A stretch of 15,944 nt of DNA from Ruminococcaceae bacterium UBA5396. GTDB lineage: Bacteria; Bacillota; Clostridia; Oscillospirales; Acutalibacteraceae. Shown here piece after piece: positions 5,943-14,055 of the stretch; within the stretch, counting starts at the first letter, position 1; each line of letters starts with the position of its first letter. The DNA is taken from assembly GCA_002410715.1 (NCBI GenBank), contig DHOG01000072.1:20867-36810 (forward strand), read 5' to 3'. Under the pieces are notes generated by a model. That model was not told where the DNA came from. It saw only the letters and a program-made list of their open reading frames with translations, and ran no database searches. The translations under genes were made by a program, and so were the position numbers.

Positions 5943-7823
5943 ATGTGCGGTTTTTGCGGGTTTACAGGAATGGTATCAGGACGAGATGAAGTGATTCAGG
6001 CAATGGCTGATCTCATCACCCATCGCGGACCTGATTCTTACGGTTATTATATCTCCGGTGATCATGCCGATAACAGTATCACAATGGGATTTCGTCGCTT
6101 GAGCATAATTGATCTTGAGGGTGGCAGTCAGCCGATTTATAATGAAGATAAAACGCTGGTGCTTATGTTTAACGGTGAAATATATAATTACCGGATACTT
6201 CGGGAAGAACTGCTTGAAAAGGGGCATGTTTTTGCTACCAAAACGGACAGCGAAGTAGTGGTGCATGGATTTGAAGAGTGGGGCGAAGCGCTACTGCCGA
6301 AACTGAGAGGGATGTTCGCCTTTGTAATATGGAATACCGAAGATCGGTCTATTTTTATTGCCCGGGATTTTTTTGGAATCAAACCCATGCATTATACGCG
6401 TCTACAAAACGGAACCTTTCTTTTTGCTTCCGAAATCAAATGCCTGACCGCACATCCACATTTCAATGCAGAATTTAATGAGCAGTCACTGGATAAATAT
6501 TTGTCATTTCAGTATTCTGTTGCCCACGAAACCTTTTTTAAGGATGTATTCTGCCTGCCACCCGCCCATTTTCTTGTCTATAAAGACGGTGAGATCAGCG
6601 AACATCGTTATTGGGACCCCGTTTTTAATCCGGATGAAAGCATGTCTCTTGAGGATGCGGTAGAGCAAATCGACCGCGTATTCACAGATTCGGTGGAAGC
6701 ACACCGTATCAGCGATGTGGAGGTAGGCTGTTTTTTATCCAGCGGTGTTGACTCCAGTTATGTTGCAAGTTATTTTGCCGGTCAAAAGGCTTTTACGGTT
6801 GGTTTCGATAACGGAACACATTATAACGAGAGCAGTTACGCGGCTTCGCTCGCAAAGCATGTGGGAATCGAGCACTATACCCATATTATCAGCTCTGAGG
6901 AATATTGGAATGCGTTATCAAAGGTTCAATATCATCTTGATCAACCGCTGGCGGATCCGTCATGCATTGCTTTATACTTTGTTTCCCGCCTTGCCTCCGA
7001 ACATGTAAAGGTAGTGCTTTCCGGAGAGGGCGCGGATGAGCTTTTCGGGGGTTACCGAATCTATCACGAGCCATATTCTCTTGCAGGATATCAGAGATTG
7101 CCGCGTTGGCTGCGAAAAGCATTGGCCGCCATGGTTTCGGTTTTGCCACGGTTTAAGGGGAGATCGTTTATTATACGAGGATCAAAAACTCTTGAGGAGC
7201 GTTTCATCGGAAACGCCTATATGTTTAGTCGGCGTGAAAAGGCTCGTCTTTTAAAAAATATTCAGGCTAAGGATCCGGCAGAACAAGTTTCTGAAATTTA
7301 TGAATCAACAAAAGGGCAGGATGATGTCACGAGAATGCAGTATCTCGATATAAATCGATGGATGGTAGGAGATATCCTTCTTAAAGCGGACCGCATGAGC
7401 ATGGCGCACTCGCTTGAACTTCGTGTCCCGTTTTTGGACAAAGAAGTTTTCTCGGTTGCCTCACGCATCCCTGTAAAACACAGAATAGCAGGCGGTACCA
7501 CAAAATTTGCTCTGCGGCTGGCTGCAAAGCGCCATATCCCCGAGGATTCTGCGGACAAGCCTAAACTCGGTTTCCCAGTTCCAATTCGTGTCTGGCTGCG
7601 CCAGCAGGAGTATTATAACCGTGTAAAAGCCGCCTTCCTCTCCCCCGCTGCCGAGAAGTTTTTTTATACAAAAGAACTTGTTCGTTTTCTTGATGCTCAT
7701 TATCGCGGCAAAAAGGATAACAGCCGGAAGATATGGACAATTTACATGTTTTTGATATGGTATGATGTTTATTTTCCAAATTATAAACGGGACCCAGATT
7801 CTGTGACAAAGACGAATGTATAA
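5943..7823 (+). CDS. asnB: Asparagine synthase (glutamine-hydrolysing)
   Basis: A 626-residue class-II amidotransferase that makes asparagine from aspartate, glutamine and ATP in the cytoplasm. The N-terminal glutaminase domain begins MCGFCGF, so after methionine removal Cys2 is the nucleophile; RGPDSYGY (28-35), GFRRLSIIDL and MFNGEIYNY are further glutamine-site motifs. The synthetase domain (about 215 onward) has the PP-loop SSGVDSS around 266-272 and the LSGEGADELFGGY block, followed by RMSMAHSLELRVPFLD. All are intact. ATG 5943 has AAAGGAGTA upstream. The length and motif set match the AsnB subfamily often found in Firmicutes and also in polysaccharide or peptide clusters, so amide transfer to another acceptor is possible but unsupported. 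It is a single-gene unit with its own promoter and terminator. Confidence 0.95.
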   Translation: MCGFCGFTGMVSGRDEVIQAMADLITHRGPDSYGYYISGDHADNSITMGFRRLSIIDLEGGSQPIYNEDKTLVLMFNGEIYNYRILREELLEKGHVFATKTDSEVVVHGFEEWGEALLPKLRGMFAFVIWNTEDRSIFIARDFFGIKPMHYTRLQNGTFLFASEIKCLTAHPHFNAEFNEQSLDKYLSFQYSVAHETFFKDVFCLPPAHFLVYKDGEISEHRYWDPVFNPDESMSLEDAVEQIDRVFTDSVEAHRISDVEVGCFLSSGVDSSYVASYFAGQKAFTVGFDNGTHYNESSYAASLAKHVGIEHYTHIISSEEYWNALSKVQYHLDQPLADPSCIALYFVSRLASEHVKVVLSGEGADELFGGYRIYHEPYSLAGYQRLPRWLRKALAAMVSVLPRFKGRSFIIRGSKTLEERFIGNAYMFSRREKARLLKNIQAKDPAEQVSEIYESTKGQDDVTRMQYLDINRWMVGDILLKADRMSMAHSLELRVPFLDKEVFSVASRIPVKHRIAGGTTKFALRLAAKRHIPEDSADKPKLGFPVPIRVWLRQQEYYNRVKAAFLSPAAEKFFYTKELVRFLDAHYRGKKDNSRKIWTIYMFLIWYDVYFPNYKRDPDSVTKTNV

Positions 7824-7828
7824 AGCTA

Positions 7829-7869
7829 AAAACAGGGCTGTTCAGATTTTTTTCTGAAAGCCCTGTTTT
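7829..7869. terminator. Terminator between converging asnB and hppA
   Basis: AAAACAGGGCT and AGCCCTGTTTT pair, continuing inward as TTCAGA/TCTGAA past one bulged G, for about 17 bp. The TTTT ends on both strands allow it to serve asnB (ends 7823) and hppA (ends 7908). Confidence 0.75.
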
Positions 7870-7907
7870 CTAAAGGATGGAATATTTCTGATTTACTGCA
7901 ATTTCAA

Positions 7908-9986
7908 TTAATGAAAGATTGACATGGTAAGGAACAAAGTCGACATAAGAGATGACACAAGTGAAACCACCGTGATCTGTGTGTTGATGGACGGGCCTGC
8001 GGTATCCTTAAACGGATCACCAACGGTATCTCCAACAACTGCGGCTTTATGCGTTTCGGAGCCCTTACCGCCGTTCGCACCTGATTCAATATACTTCTTC
8101 GAATTGTCCCACAAGCCGCCTGAATTTGACATAAACAGCGCCAGTAAAAGACCGCTTACAATATTACCGGTCAGGAATCCCCCGATTGCCTGAACACCGC
8201 CGATAAAGCCAACCAAAATCGTTGCTATGATTGCCATGAGGCCGGCAGGAATTAGTTCGTGCAGAGCGCCATGTGTTGCGATTTCAATACACTTGTCATA
8301 ATCAGGTGTTACGCCCGGCTTGCCATCCTTCAGTCCGATAATCTCCCTGAACTGGCGGCGAATCTCAGACACCATTCTTTGTGCGTTTCGATCAACACCA
8401 AGCATGAGCATTGCGGAGAAAACAGCTGGGGTTGCTGCGCCTACAAGCATTCCAAAGAACACAATCGGATTCATAATATCAAAACTAGTCAGCTTATCAA
8501 GTCCAAGGCCGGCTGCCACCTCGTTTACTTCACTCATAAATGCGCCCAGAAGTGCGATTACCGTCAGGCCTGCAGCACCAACGGCAAATCCTTTTGTAAT
8601 CGCTTTAACCGTATTGCCGGCGCTGTCAAGCGAATCTGTTATTTCAAGCACCTCGTCACCAAGATCGCCCATTTCGGCAAGTCCCCGCGCGTTATCAACA
8701 ATAGGGCCATATGCATCATTCGAAATGATCATGCCGACAATAGACAGCATACCGACGGCAGCCATTGAAATACCGAACATCGCATAATCAGCACCAAGCG
8801 GTTGACAGATTTTATATGCTCCTAGTGCCGAAAAACCAACACCGACCATAGCGGGAAGTGTGCTCAAAAGGCCGTAGGATATTCCCGAAAGAATGGTAAA
8901 TGCCGGACCTGATTCAGAGGCTTTTGCCACACTACGAACCGGTTTCTTATTGTCATTGGTATAATAATCTGTCGTTATTCCTATGATTACACCAACGATA
9001 AGCCCCAAAATGCTGGCTCCCCAAATACGCCATTCAAAATTAAATGCCCATGTCGCAATGGCGGTTAACAGACCAAAAATCGCTGTCGTGACATAAGTAC
9101 TGCTGTTCAGTGCAAATGTTGGATTACCATTTTTGCCGATTCGCGCCGCAGCAACGCCAAAAATAGAGGCAAGCAGCCCGATGGTGGCATAGCAGAACAC
9201 CATGCTGACATTGATTTTATTTCCCAGATTTACGGCAATTACTAGTGCAGCGGACATGGATGCGACATTCGAATCGAAGAGATCTGCGCCCATTCCGGCA
9301 ACGTCACCGACATTGTCCCCAACATTGTCGGCAATAACAGCAGGATTACGCGGATCATCCTCGGGGATGCCCAGCTCCACTTTTCCGCATAGATCAGCGC
9401 TTATATCGGCGGTTTTTGTGAATATGCCGCCACCCGCTTTTGCAAACAAAGCAAGCGAACTTGCACCGAAACTGAATCCAAGGAGGGCGGTTGTATTTCC
9501 TGTGAACAGGAAAACAAGCGTTACGCCGAGCAGACTGGCGCCGACAACCGCCATGCCCATAACCGCACCTCCCCGAAAACCGGACATAAAGGCAGGTCTT
9601 ATACCCTTTCTTGCCGATTCGGCCGTTTTCATATTGGCAATTGTCGCAACCTGAATACCAATTTTACCGGCGACGGCTGAAAATAGCGCTCCGGCAATAT
9701 ATGCAATTGCCATCGTAAAATTTTCAAGAAAGCCGTTTTTCCATATGGGTAGTGGTAAAAATACGAAAATAAGAAGTGCCACTATACCAACAAACTTAGA
9801 AAGAACAATATACTCTTTTGTCAAAAAAGTATTTGCTCCCTTGCGGATCAGTCCGCCAATTTCCTTTATGCTATCGTTGGTCACGGGCTGTCTTTTCACC
9901 CAACTGTACAGCCACGCCGCGAAGCCAAAGGCTAGTAGCGAGATAAAAATAGCCAAAATTAGAAAAAAGGTCTGCTCTGAAGGCAT
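7908..9986 (-). CDS. hppA: Membrane-bound ion-pumping pyrophosphatase, potassium-independent type
   Basis: A 692-residue polytopic membrane enzyme (about 16 helices) that couples hydrolysis of pyrophosphate to ion export. The substrate-site motifs are intact: GGGIFTKTADISADLCGKVE (185-204), DDPRNPAVIADNVGDNVGD (210-228), DAYGPIVDNARGLAEM (424-439), and near the C-terminus GDTVGDPFKDTAGPSIN. At the site that decides potassium need, the sequence reads GNTVKAITKG, with K461 and T464. In potassium-dependent enzymes the lysine is an alanine; a lysine here is the mark of potassium-independent proton pumps. I therefore predict a proton pump that does not need potassium. ATG 9986 follows GGAGTG at a normal distance. 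It has its own promoter (10066-10093) and shares a terminator with asnB. The family call is firm; the ion type is inferred. Confidence 0.96.
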   Translation of the reverse strand: MPSEQTFFLILAIFISLLAFGFAAWLYSWVKRQPVTNDSIKEIGGLIRKGANTFLTKEYIVLSKFVGIVALLIFVFLPLPIWKNGFLENFTMAIAYIAGALFSAVAGKIGIQVATIANMKTAESARKGIRPAFMSGFRGGAVMGMAVVGASLLGVTLVFLFTGNTTALLGFSFGASSLALFAKAGGGIFTKTADISADLCGKVELGIPEDDPRNPAVIADNVGDNVGDVAGMGADLFDSNVASMSAALVIAVNLGNKINVSMVFCYATIGLLASIFGVAAARIGKNGNPTFALNSSTYVTTAIFGLLTAIATWAFNFEWRIWGASILGLIVGVIIGITTDYYTNDNKKPVRSVAKASESGPAFTILSGISYGLLSTLPAMVGVGFSALGAYKICQPLGADYAMFGISMAAVGMLSIVGMIISNDAYGPIVDNARGLAEMGDLGDEVLEITDSLDSAGNTVKAITKGFAVGAAGLTVIALLGAFMSEVNEVAAGLGLDKLTSFDIMNPIVFFGMLVGAATPAVFSAMLMLGVDRNAQRMVSEIRRQFREIIGLKDGKPGVTPDYDKCIEIATHGALHELIPAGLMAIIATILVGFIGGVQAIGGFLTGNIVSGLLLALFMSNSGGLWDNSKKYIESGANGGKGSETHKAAVVGDTVGDPFKDTAGPSINTQITVVSLVSSLMSTLFLTMSIFH

Positions 9987-10065
9987 TCAAATCACTCCAT
10001 TTAAAGAATTGCAGTATTATATAACAATGCAAAAGATCCTCTTATACAGAACACCATTATTTTTT

Positions 10066-10093
10066 ATTATACTATATATAAACATAATGTAAA
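10066..10093 (-). promoter_or_regulatory. hppA promoter
   Basis: On the minus strand TTTACA (10088-10093; five of six consensus bases) and perfect TATAAT (10066-10071) are 16 bp apart. The predicted leader is about 70 bases. Confidence 0.6.
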
Positions 10094-10142
10094 CTAAAAT
10101 ATGGTACAAATATTAGAATTATTGTATTAAATGGATATAGAG

Positions 10143-10206
10143 TTGCTCACAAAAATCACTCCCATTTTGCCGCAGCGGCTGCTAAAAAGGGAGTGATTAT
10201 GAGCAA
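10143..10206. terminator. Long interrupted hairpin downstream of the tocopherol-cyclase-like gene
   Basis: TTGCTCA/TGAGCAA (7 bp) and AATCACTCCC/GGGAGTGATT (10 bp) form a two-part stem split by a 4x1 internal loop, and the enclosed 25 bases can pair further (TTTT/AAAA and a GC-rich tip). It begins 9 bp after the stop of the gene ending at 10215 (minus), so it probably ends that transcript, but neither strand has the usual U-run. It might instead be a small repeat element. Confidence 0.5.
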
Positions 10207-10214
10207 TTAGGGTT

Positions 10215-11099
10215 CTAATTTACATATTCAAAACCTGCCTGGCTACTTTCAAAATCAAACACTTGTCTAGTATTTTCATAAAATCGCGTGCGCACCTTGC
10301 AGCAAACGCTTTCATGAATCCGTCTGCTCATCTGCCCATTTGCGGGAGCCCGCAGTTGATACGAAGCAGACGGATAAACCTCCACTTCCAGACGGTATTT
10401 CCCTTGTGTCAGTATAACCGCATTTTTCTCAAGCTTAACGATCTTGACACCATTATATGTCGCCAATCTGTATTCTTTTTCGCTGTGACGTATACAACAG
10501 ATGCATCCTGTAAATTTTCGCCCTGCAAAAGGTATATCTGCTACCGAAATCATTACACTGGTGGGATTGATATCGTTTTTTGCGGTATGCACCCACAAAT
10601 ACCTATCTGGAAATGAACAACCCCGATCAGTTTCAATATATCCGATACCACCATTAAAATCCACAACCCTATCCTGTATACCAATTGATCCACTGATATT
10701 ATGCATCATGCTTATAACTCCATGCCGGCATTGCATAAAAGGGACATATCTAAACGGCCCCATTGCATCCCCTTTAATTTCAATGAACTCCCCGTACTTT
10801 AACCTGCCTCTTATTGTGTGCAAATTGTTTTCGAGATTTACAGCTATCCCCTTTTGGTTAAACTCGTTATCTGCAATACTTATTGCAAGATTTTTTCGAT
10901 CTGCTTTAAATCTTTCGTAGGGGAATTCAAAATTATCTGAAAAATCAGGAGTTATTACCTGAATAAAAGCTGATTTAACTCCATTTTCTCTCGCATGGAT
11001 CCCCGGAATAAAAGCAATCGCTGTATTTTGGGTTTGATGCTTAAAATACCAGCCCTCAAAATAACGACTTTTTATATTTTCCCCATGATAATATACCAC
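10215..11099 (-). CDS. Tocopherol-cyclase-like protein, function unknown in this host
   Basis: A 294-residue protein with the motif pattern of the tocopherol cyclase family (Pfam Tocopherol_cycl): YFEGWYFKH at 13-21, CRHGVISMMHNISG at 124-137, and NGGIGYIETDRGCSFP at 149-164 followed by YLWVHT. In plants and cyanobacteria this family closes the chromanol ring of vitamin E, but a distinct group occurs in non-photosynthetic Firmicutes, where no substrate is known. There is no signal peptide or membrane segment, so it is probably cytoplasmic. It is mostly beta in character by eye (many alternating V/I/Y runs), fitting a lipocalin-like fold. Five cysteines, including a CICC cluster at 199-202, are present. 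Start is GTG 11099, six bases after a perfect AGGAGG. It follows the L,D-transpeptidase gene by 108 bp in the same direction, but I see no promoter or terminator between them, so co-transcription is possible. Confidence 0.75.
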   Translation of the reverse strand: MVYYHGENIKSRYFEGWYFKHQTQNTAIAFIPGIHARENGVKSAFIQVITPDFSDNFEFPYERFKADRKNLAISIADNEFNQKGIAVNLENNLHTIRGRLKYGEFIEIKGDAMGPFRYVPFMQCRHGVISMMHNISGSIGIQDRVVDFNGGIGYIETDRGCSFPDRYLWVHTAKNDINPTSVMISVADIPFAGRKFTGCICCIRHSEKEYRLATYNGVKIVKLEKNAVILTQGKYRLEVEVYPSASYQLRAPANGQMSRRIHESVCCKVRTRFYENTRQVFDFESSQAGFEYVN

Positions 11100-11207
11100 T
11101 AACAGCCTCCTGCAAAAAATCTATTAATGCAATTATGCCCTATAAAACCATGGTTAGTAGTATTTTGCTTACATATTTACCAGTTTTGATATAAATCCAT
11201 TATTCAG

Positions 11208-11930
11208 CTATTCCAAATCCTTGAACCCCATAGCGAGATAATCATCATAGGTGATTGTATATTTGATTTTGAGTTTATTATCTTTTTGAAACTCATATAC
11301 AGCGAGCTTTAAATCATCTTCATAAATACCATTCTCTTGTCCCTTATAATAACCAAGCTCTCTAAGCCTCTGCTGTATAACCAATACATCAGCGCCCCTG
11401 TCTCCCGGAATAAGCTGTCGAAAACCTGTTCCAAACGGTCCGAACGGTCCGTTATTGATAATCACAGGTGTGCCGATTGTCACAATATCATATAGTTCTT
11501 TAATATCCTTATTATACAATCGGATACAGCCGTGACTTGCGGCGTGACCGATGCTGCTTTCCCGGGATGTACCATGAATTCCGTATTTACCCCATAGAAC
11601 GTTCAGCCCCAGCCAATAGCCGCCGAACCCCTCGCCCCAATCATTCTTTTCGATAACCTCCCATTTGCCGATAGGAGACGGACTTTCCCGCTTGCCTGAT
11701 GCAATCGGGTATGACTTAATACAACTTCCTCCGTCAAACAAATACAATTTCTTTTCCTCAATATATATCATGATTAACAGCCCGTCATTATTTTTGTCAG
11801 CATTATATAACCCTGACAAACGCGGCTTAATCAATAAGCAGTAAACTGCTGCCGCCGTCATTGAAGCTAACAATAAAACGATAATAACAAAAAACAGAGC
11901 GGTATACTTCTTCTTGACAACAATGAACAT
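11208..11930 (-). CDS. L,D-transpeptidase (YkuD) with C-terminal peptidoglycan-binding domain
   Basis: A 240-residue membrane-anchored cell-wall enzyme. Residues 1-9 are basic (VKKK), then one hydrophobic helix (about 10-33) serves as signal anchor. The YkuD domain (about 50-160) opens IMIYIEEKKLYLFDGG and has the catalytic set: HGT (119-121) and the SHGCIRL block (132-138) with nucleophile C135, H133 and R137. Such enzymes form or exchange 3-3 cross-links or attach proteins to peptidoglycan. A PG_binding_1 repeat follows (about 177-222: RGADVLVIQQRLRELGYYKG, then an EFQK segment). The order catalytic-then-binding domain is less common than the reverse. ATG 11930 is chosen because AGGGGGG lies at proper distance; a GTG at 11939 would overlap that site. 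Confidence 0.9.
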   Translation of the reverse strand: MFIVVKKKYTALFFVIIVLLLASMTAAAVYCLLIKPRLSGLYNADKNNDGLLIMIYIEEKKLYLFDGGSCIKSYPIASGKRESPSPIGKWEVIEKNDWGEGFGGYWLGLNVLWGKYGIHGTSRESSIGHAASHGCIRLYNKDIKELYDIVTIGTPVIINNGPFGPFGTGFRQLIPGDRGADVLVIQQRLRELGYYKGQENGIYEDDLKLAVYEFQKDNKLKIKYTITYDDYLAMGFKDLE

Positions 11931-12007
11931 ACAATGCACCCCCCCTAAAATCCATATATATGAATGGTTGTAATACGGCAGAATTATATTTCAGAACATA
12001 ACAAACA

Positions 12008-12045
12008 AAAAACCTGAAAGCCATATGGTCGGCTTTCAGGTTTTT
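12008..12045 (-). terminator. Terminator of the U32 gene
   Basis: AAAAACCTGAAAGCC pairs with GGCTTTCAGGTTTTT in a perfect 15-bp stem with an 8-base loop. On the minus strand it continues into a T-rich run, 20 bp after the U32 stop. Confidence 0.85.
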
Positions 12046-12065
12046 GTTTTTAACATATTATTGTC

Positions 12066-13304
12066 TCAACCGTTGGTTGAGTTTGCTCTCCGGGATTTAA
12101 TCAGCATATCGCCTTCACGTAATACTTCACTGCATTGTATGGTGAAAATCATCTGTGCCGAAGGTGCACTGCCTATAGCTACACCTTCAGCATTTCTCAT
12201 ATGCAGCAGCTCTATGGTTTTATTATCGCCCTTAGGTGTCATGATTTCAACTATGTCTCCGCTCAAAACCTTGTTTCTCTGTTCGATTACTGCAGTTTGA
12301 GAATCCTTGTGATAAGATTTTACAACACCTACAATATCATAGCTTCGGATATAGGAGGAGCTTTTATAATGCTGCTTTATCTCTTCACCAAAATAAAACC
12401 CAGTGGTAAACGGTCTATGGCTGGGCTTAACAAGGTATTCCATCCACTTCGGATTAAAGAAGTAATTCCGGGGATCCTCTGCATACTTGTCGATCGCCGC
12501 CCTATACGCCTTGACAACAGAAGCAACATAAAAAGCGCTCTTCATCCTACCTTCTATCTTAAGGGAGTTAATTCCGGATTCGATCAGTTCGGGAATATAT
12601 TCAATCATACACAAATCCTTTGAGTTCATAATATATGTTCCGTTCCCATCTTCGGTTATATTAAAAAACTCGCCCGGCCTTTTTTCTTCAACCAGATGAT
12701 ATTTATATCTGCAAGGCTGAGCACATTCGCCTCTATTGGCATCTCTTCCCGTCATATAGTTTGAAAGCAGGCATCTTCCGGAATAAGAAATGCACATTGA
12801 TCCGTGGACAAACGCCTCTACCTCACAGGTAGAAGGAAGCTTGTCTCTTAACGTTTTATAATCGTTGAGACTCAGTTCCCTCGCCATCACCAATCTTTTA
12901 ACGCCGATACTGTTCCAAAACAAAGCAGATTTATAATTCGTGCAGTTTGCCTGTGTACTAAGATGGATTTCCAATTCAGGCACTGTTTCTTTTGCTGCCG
13001 AAATAACGCCGGGGTCGGATACAATAATTGCATCTGCGCCGATATTCTTTAATTTGACAAGATAATCCTCCAGTCCAATTAAATCATGGTTATGGGGGAA
13101 TATATTTATTGTAACATAAACCTTTTTCCCTTTTAGGTGTGCATATACAATCCCGGCTTTTAGGTCTTCATCATTAAAGTTATCCGCATTGGCCCGAAGA
13201 TTCAGTTTACTCCCGCCAAGATATACAGCGTCTGCTCCATAGTCTACAGCCGCTTTTAATTTCTCCAAATTCCCTGCCGGAGCCAATAGCTCTGGTTTAT
13301 TCAT
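12066..13304 (-). CDS. U32 peptidase-family protein, tRNA hydroxylation (TrhP/YegQ) type
   Basis: A 412-residue U32-family protein. Members once called collagenase-like peptidases include TrhP (E. coli YegQ, B. subtilis YrrN/YrrO), needed to make 5-hydroxyuridine at position 34 of tRNAs. The start MNKPELLAPAGNLEKLKAA is canonical. The U32 signature is complete at about 163-181 (EAFVHGSMCISYSGRCLLS), and C171, C178, C194 and C198 form the conserved four-cysteine set. The SLKIEGRMKS block (247-256) and a C-terminal beta domain (about 325-412) also fit. Length favours the TrhP group over the longer RlhA (23S rRNA) group. B. subtilis has two adjacent paralogues; only one is seen here. ATG 13304 is preceded by GGAG nine bases away; the GTG at 13319 overlaps that site. 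A possible structured leader lies upstream. Confidence 0.9.
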   Translation of the reverse strand: MNKPELLAPAGNLEKLKAAVDYGADAVYLGGSKLNLRANADNFNDEDLKAGIVYAHLKGKKVYVTINIFPHNHDLIGLEDYLVKLKNIGADAIIVSDPGVISAAKETVPELEIHLSTQANCTNYKSALFWNSIGVKRLVMARELSLNDYKTLRDKLPSTCEVEAFVHGSMCISYSGRCLLSNYMTGRDANRGECAQPCRYKYHLVEEKRPGEFFNITEDGNGTYIMNSKDLCMIEYIPELIESGINSLKIEGRMKSAFYVASVVKAYRAAIDKYAEDPRNYFFNPKWMEYLVKPSHRPFTTGFYFGEEIKQHYKSSSYIRSYDIVGVVKSYHKDSQTAVIEQRNKVLSGDIVEIMTPKGDNKTIELLHMRNAEGVAIGSAPSAQMIFTIQCSEVLREGDMLIKSRRANSTNG

Positions 13305-13342
13305 AATCCATCTCTCCACCCTGTATTAAGGCATCCAGCCAT

Positions 13343-13348
13343 CTTATA
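13343..13348 (-). promoter_or_regulatory. Candidate extended -10 promoter close to the U32 gene
   Basis: On the minus strand TATGGTATAAG gives a TGG-TATAAG extended -10 about 40 bp before the start codon. No clear -35 is seen. If used, the structured region upstream would not be part of this transcript. Confidence 0.3.
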
Positions 13349-13360
13349 CCATAAAATTAA

Positions 13361-13462
13361 GCGCAAACCGGAAAAAGCGCGTTGCTGCTCTGCGGCAGGA
13401 GGGCGTTCATCCTAACAGCGGTTTTCCCATATCTCGAAGGTGGCAATAGGCACCTTTGAGAT
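13361..13462 (-). ncRNA. Possible structured RNA or leader upstream of the U32 gene
   Basis: Read on the minus strand, this 102-base stretch folds into a 5' hairpin (13462-13451 with 13442-13431: 11 bp with one mismatch) followed by a nested rod: GGAAAA/TTTTCC (13427-13422 with 13375-13370), GCTGTT/AGCAGC (13419-13414 with 13389-13384) and AGGA/TCCT (13413-13410 with 13400-13397). It is more GC-rich than the flanks and lies directly behind a TGG-TATAAT extended -10. No long ORF explains it. I could not match it to a known riboswitch, 6S or SRP RNA. It may be an independent small RNA or a U32 leader. Confidence 0.4.
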
Positions 13463-13464
13463 GT

Positions 13465-13473
13465 ATTATACCA
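13465..13473 (-). promoter_or_regulatory. Extended -10 promoter for the structured RNA
   Basis: On the minus strand TGG-TATAAT, a perfect -10 with a TGn extension, sits just upstream of the folded region. No strong -35 is seen. Transcription would begin near 13457-13460. Confidence 0.5.
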
Positions 13474-13494
13474 CAAAAAAATCGATATAAAGTA

Positions 13495-13521
13495 GCAGCA
13501 AAGTAAATCTTACTCTGCTGC
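13495..13521 (-). terminator. Probable terminator of the CarD-like gene
   Basis: GCAGCA and AGTAA arms pair with TTACT and TGCTGC for 12 bp including one G-U, loop of three. It follows the CarD-like stop by 16 bp. The U-run (TTTTTTT) comes only some 15 bases later, so the call is moderate. A second small hairpin (AACCAAT/ATTGGTT) overlaps the stop codon. Confidence 0.5.
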
Positions 13522-13536
13522 CCCAGAAACCAATAT

Positions 13537-14055
13537 TCATTGGTTTTGTGTAATTGACTCAAGCTCTTTCCTAATAAACGGCACGACTTCTTCGGGCTTA
13601 ATGTTCAGGACTAAAGCAAATTCCTGATGCAATATTCTCTCAGCCGTATTCAGGATATTCTCATCCACGGCAAAAAATTTGTGCCCACTTTCATTTCGTT
13701 CCTTCTTTCGCTTATACAGTGTTTTTAATAACCCAATTAACTCCCGACGATCACCATTCCTTAATATCTTAGTGAATTTTTCTCTTCGCAGTCTGTCATC
13801 CTGTATCCAAAACGTTTCTTCCTCAGGTATGGATTTAATTAGATCATGTACTTCCTCGGGAGTTAAAATATACTGCATTTTCTTTGTGACAGTTTCATTA
13901 TCTGCCGGAACATATATTGTCGAGTTGCTTGAATAAACAGGCTGCAGAATATAATATTCCTTCTCCGTCTTACTATCAAAGCATTCCTTTCTGATATCAA
14001 CAATCTGAAAAATTCCGTTGGTTCCGTAATTTACATACTCACCAATTTCAAACAT
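13537..14055 (-). CDS. CarD/CdnL-family transcriptional regulator
   Basis: A 172-residue protein with the CarD_CdnL_TRCF layout. The N-terminal Tudor-like RNA-polymerase-interacting domain (1-65) begins MFEIGEYVNYGTNGIFQIVDI, and includes EYYILQPVYSSNSTIYVPAD, typical of the family. The C-terminal part (about 66-172) is a compact helical DNA-binding domain, rich in K, R and E (KTLYKRKKERNESG), with the usual ...LNTAERILHQEFALVL helix. CarD/CdnL proteins bind the beta subunit and stabilise open promoter complexes; clostridial and bacillar copies vary widely and their targets are mostly unknown. ATG 14055 follows AGGAGAG at 7 bases. It lies 121 bp after the Cys-rich small protein gene, in the same direction, possibly sharing its promoter. 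Confidence 0.9.
   Translation of the reverse strand: MFEIGEYVNYGTNGIFQIVDIRKECFDSKTEKEYYILQPVYSSNSTIYVPADNETVTKKMQYILTPEEVHDLIKSIPEEETFWIQDDRLRREKFTKILRNGDRRELIGLLKTLYKRKKERNESGHKFFAVDENILNTAERILHQEFALVLNIKPEEVVPFIRKELESITQNQ

Noticed and set aside
8259..8787. Two long plus-strand frames (169 and 155 codons) opposite hppA
   Set aside because: They are antisense to a strongly conserved, intact pyrophosphatase; their translations show no recognisable domain and they lack ribosome sites.
12135..12623. 162-codon plus-strand frame opposite the U32 gene
   Set aside because: It is a shadow of the conserved U32 coding sequence with no domain or ribosome site of its own.
13361..13462. 6S RNA, SRP RNA, cobalamin, SAM, TPP and other known riboswitch identities for the structured region
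   Set aside because: None of the conserved core sequences I know for these classes is present; the length is also short for 6S RNA.
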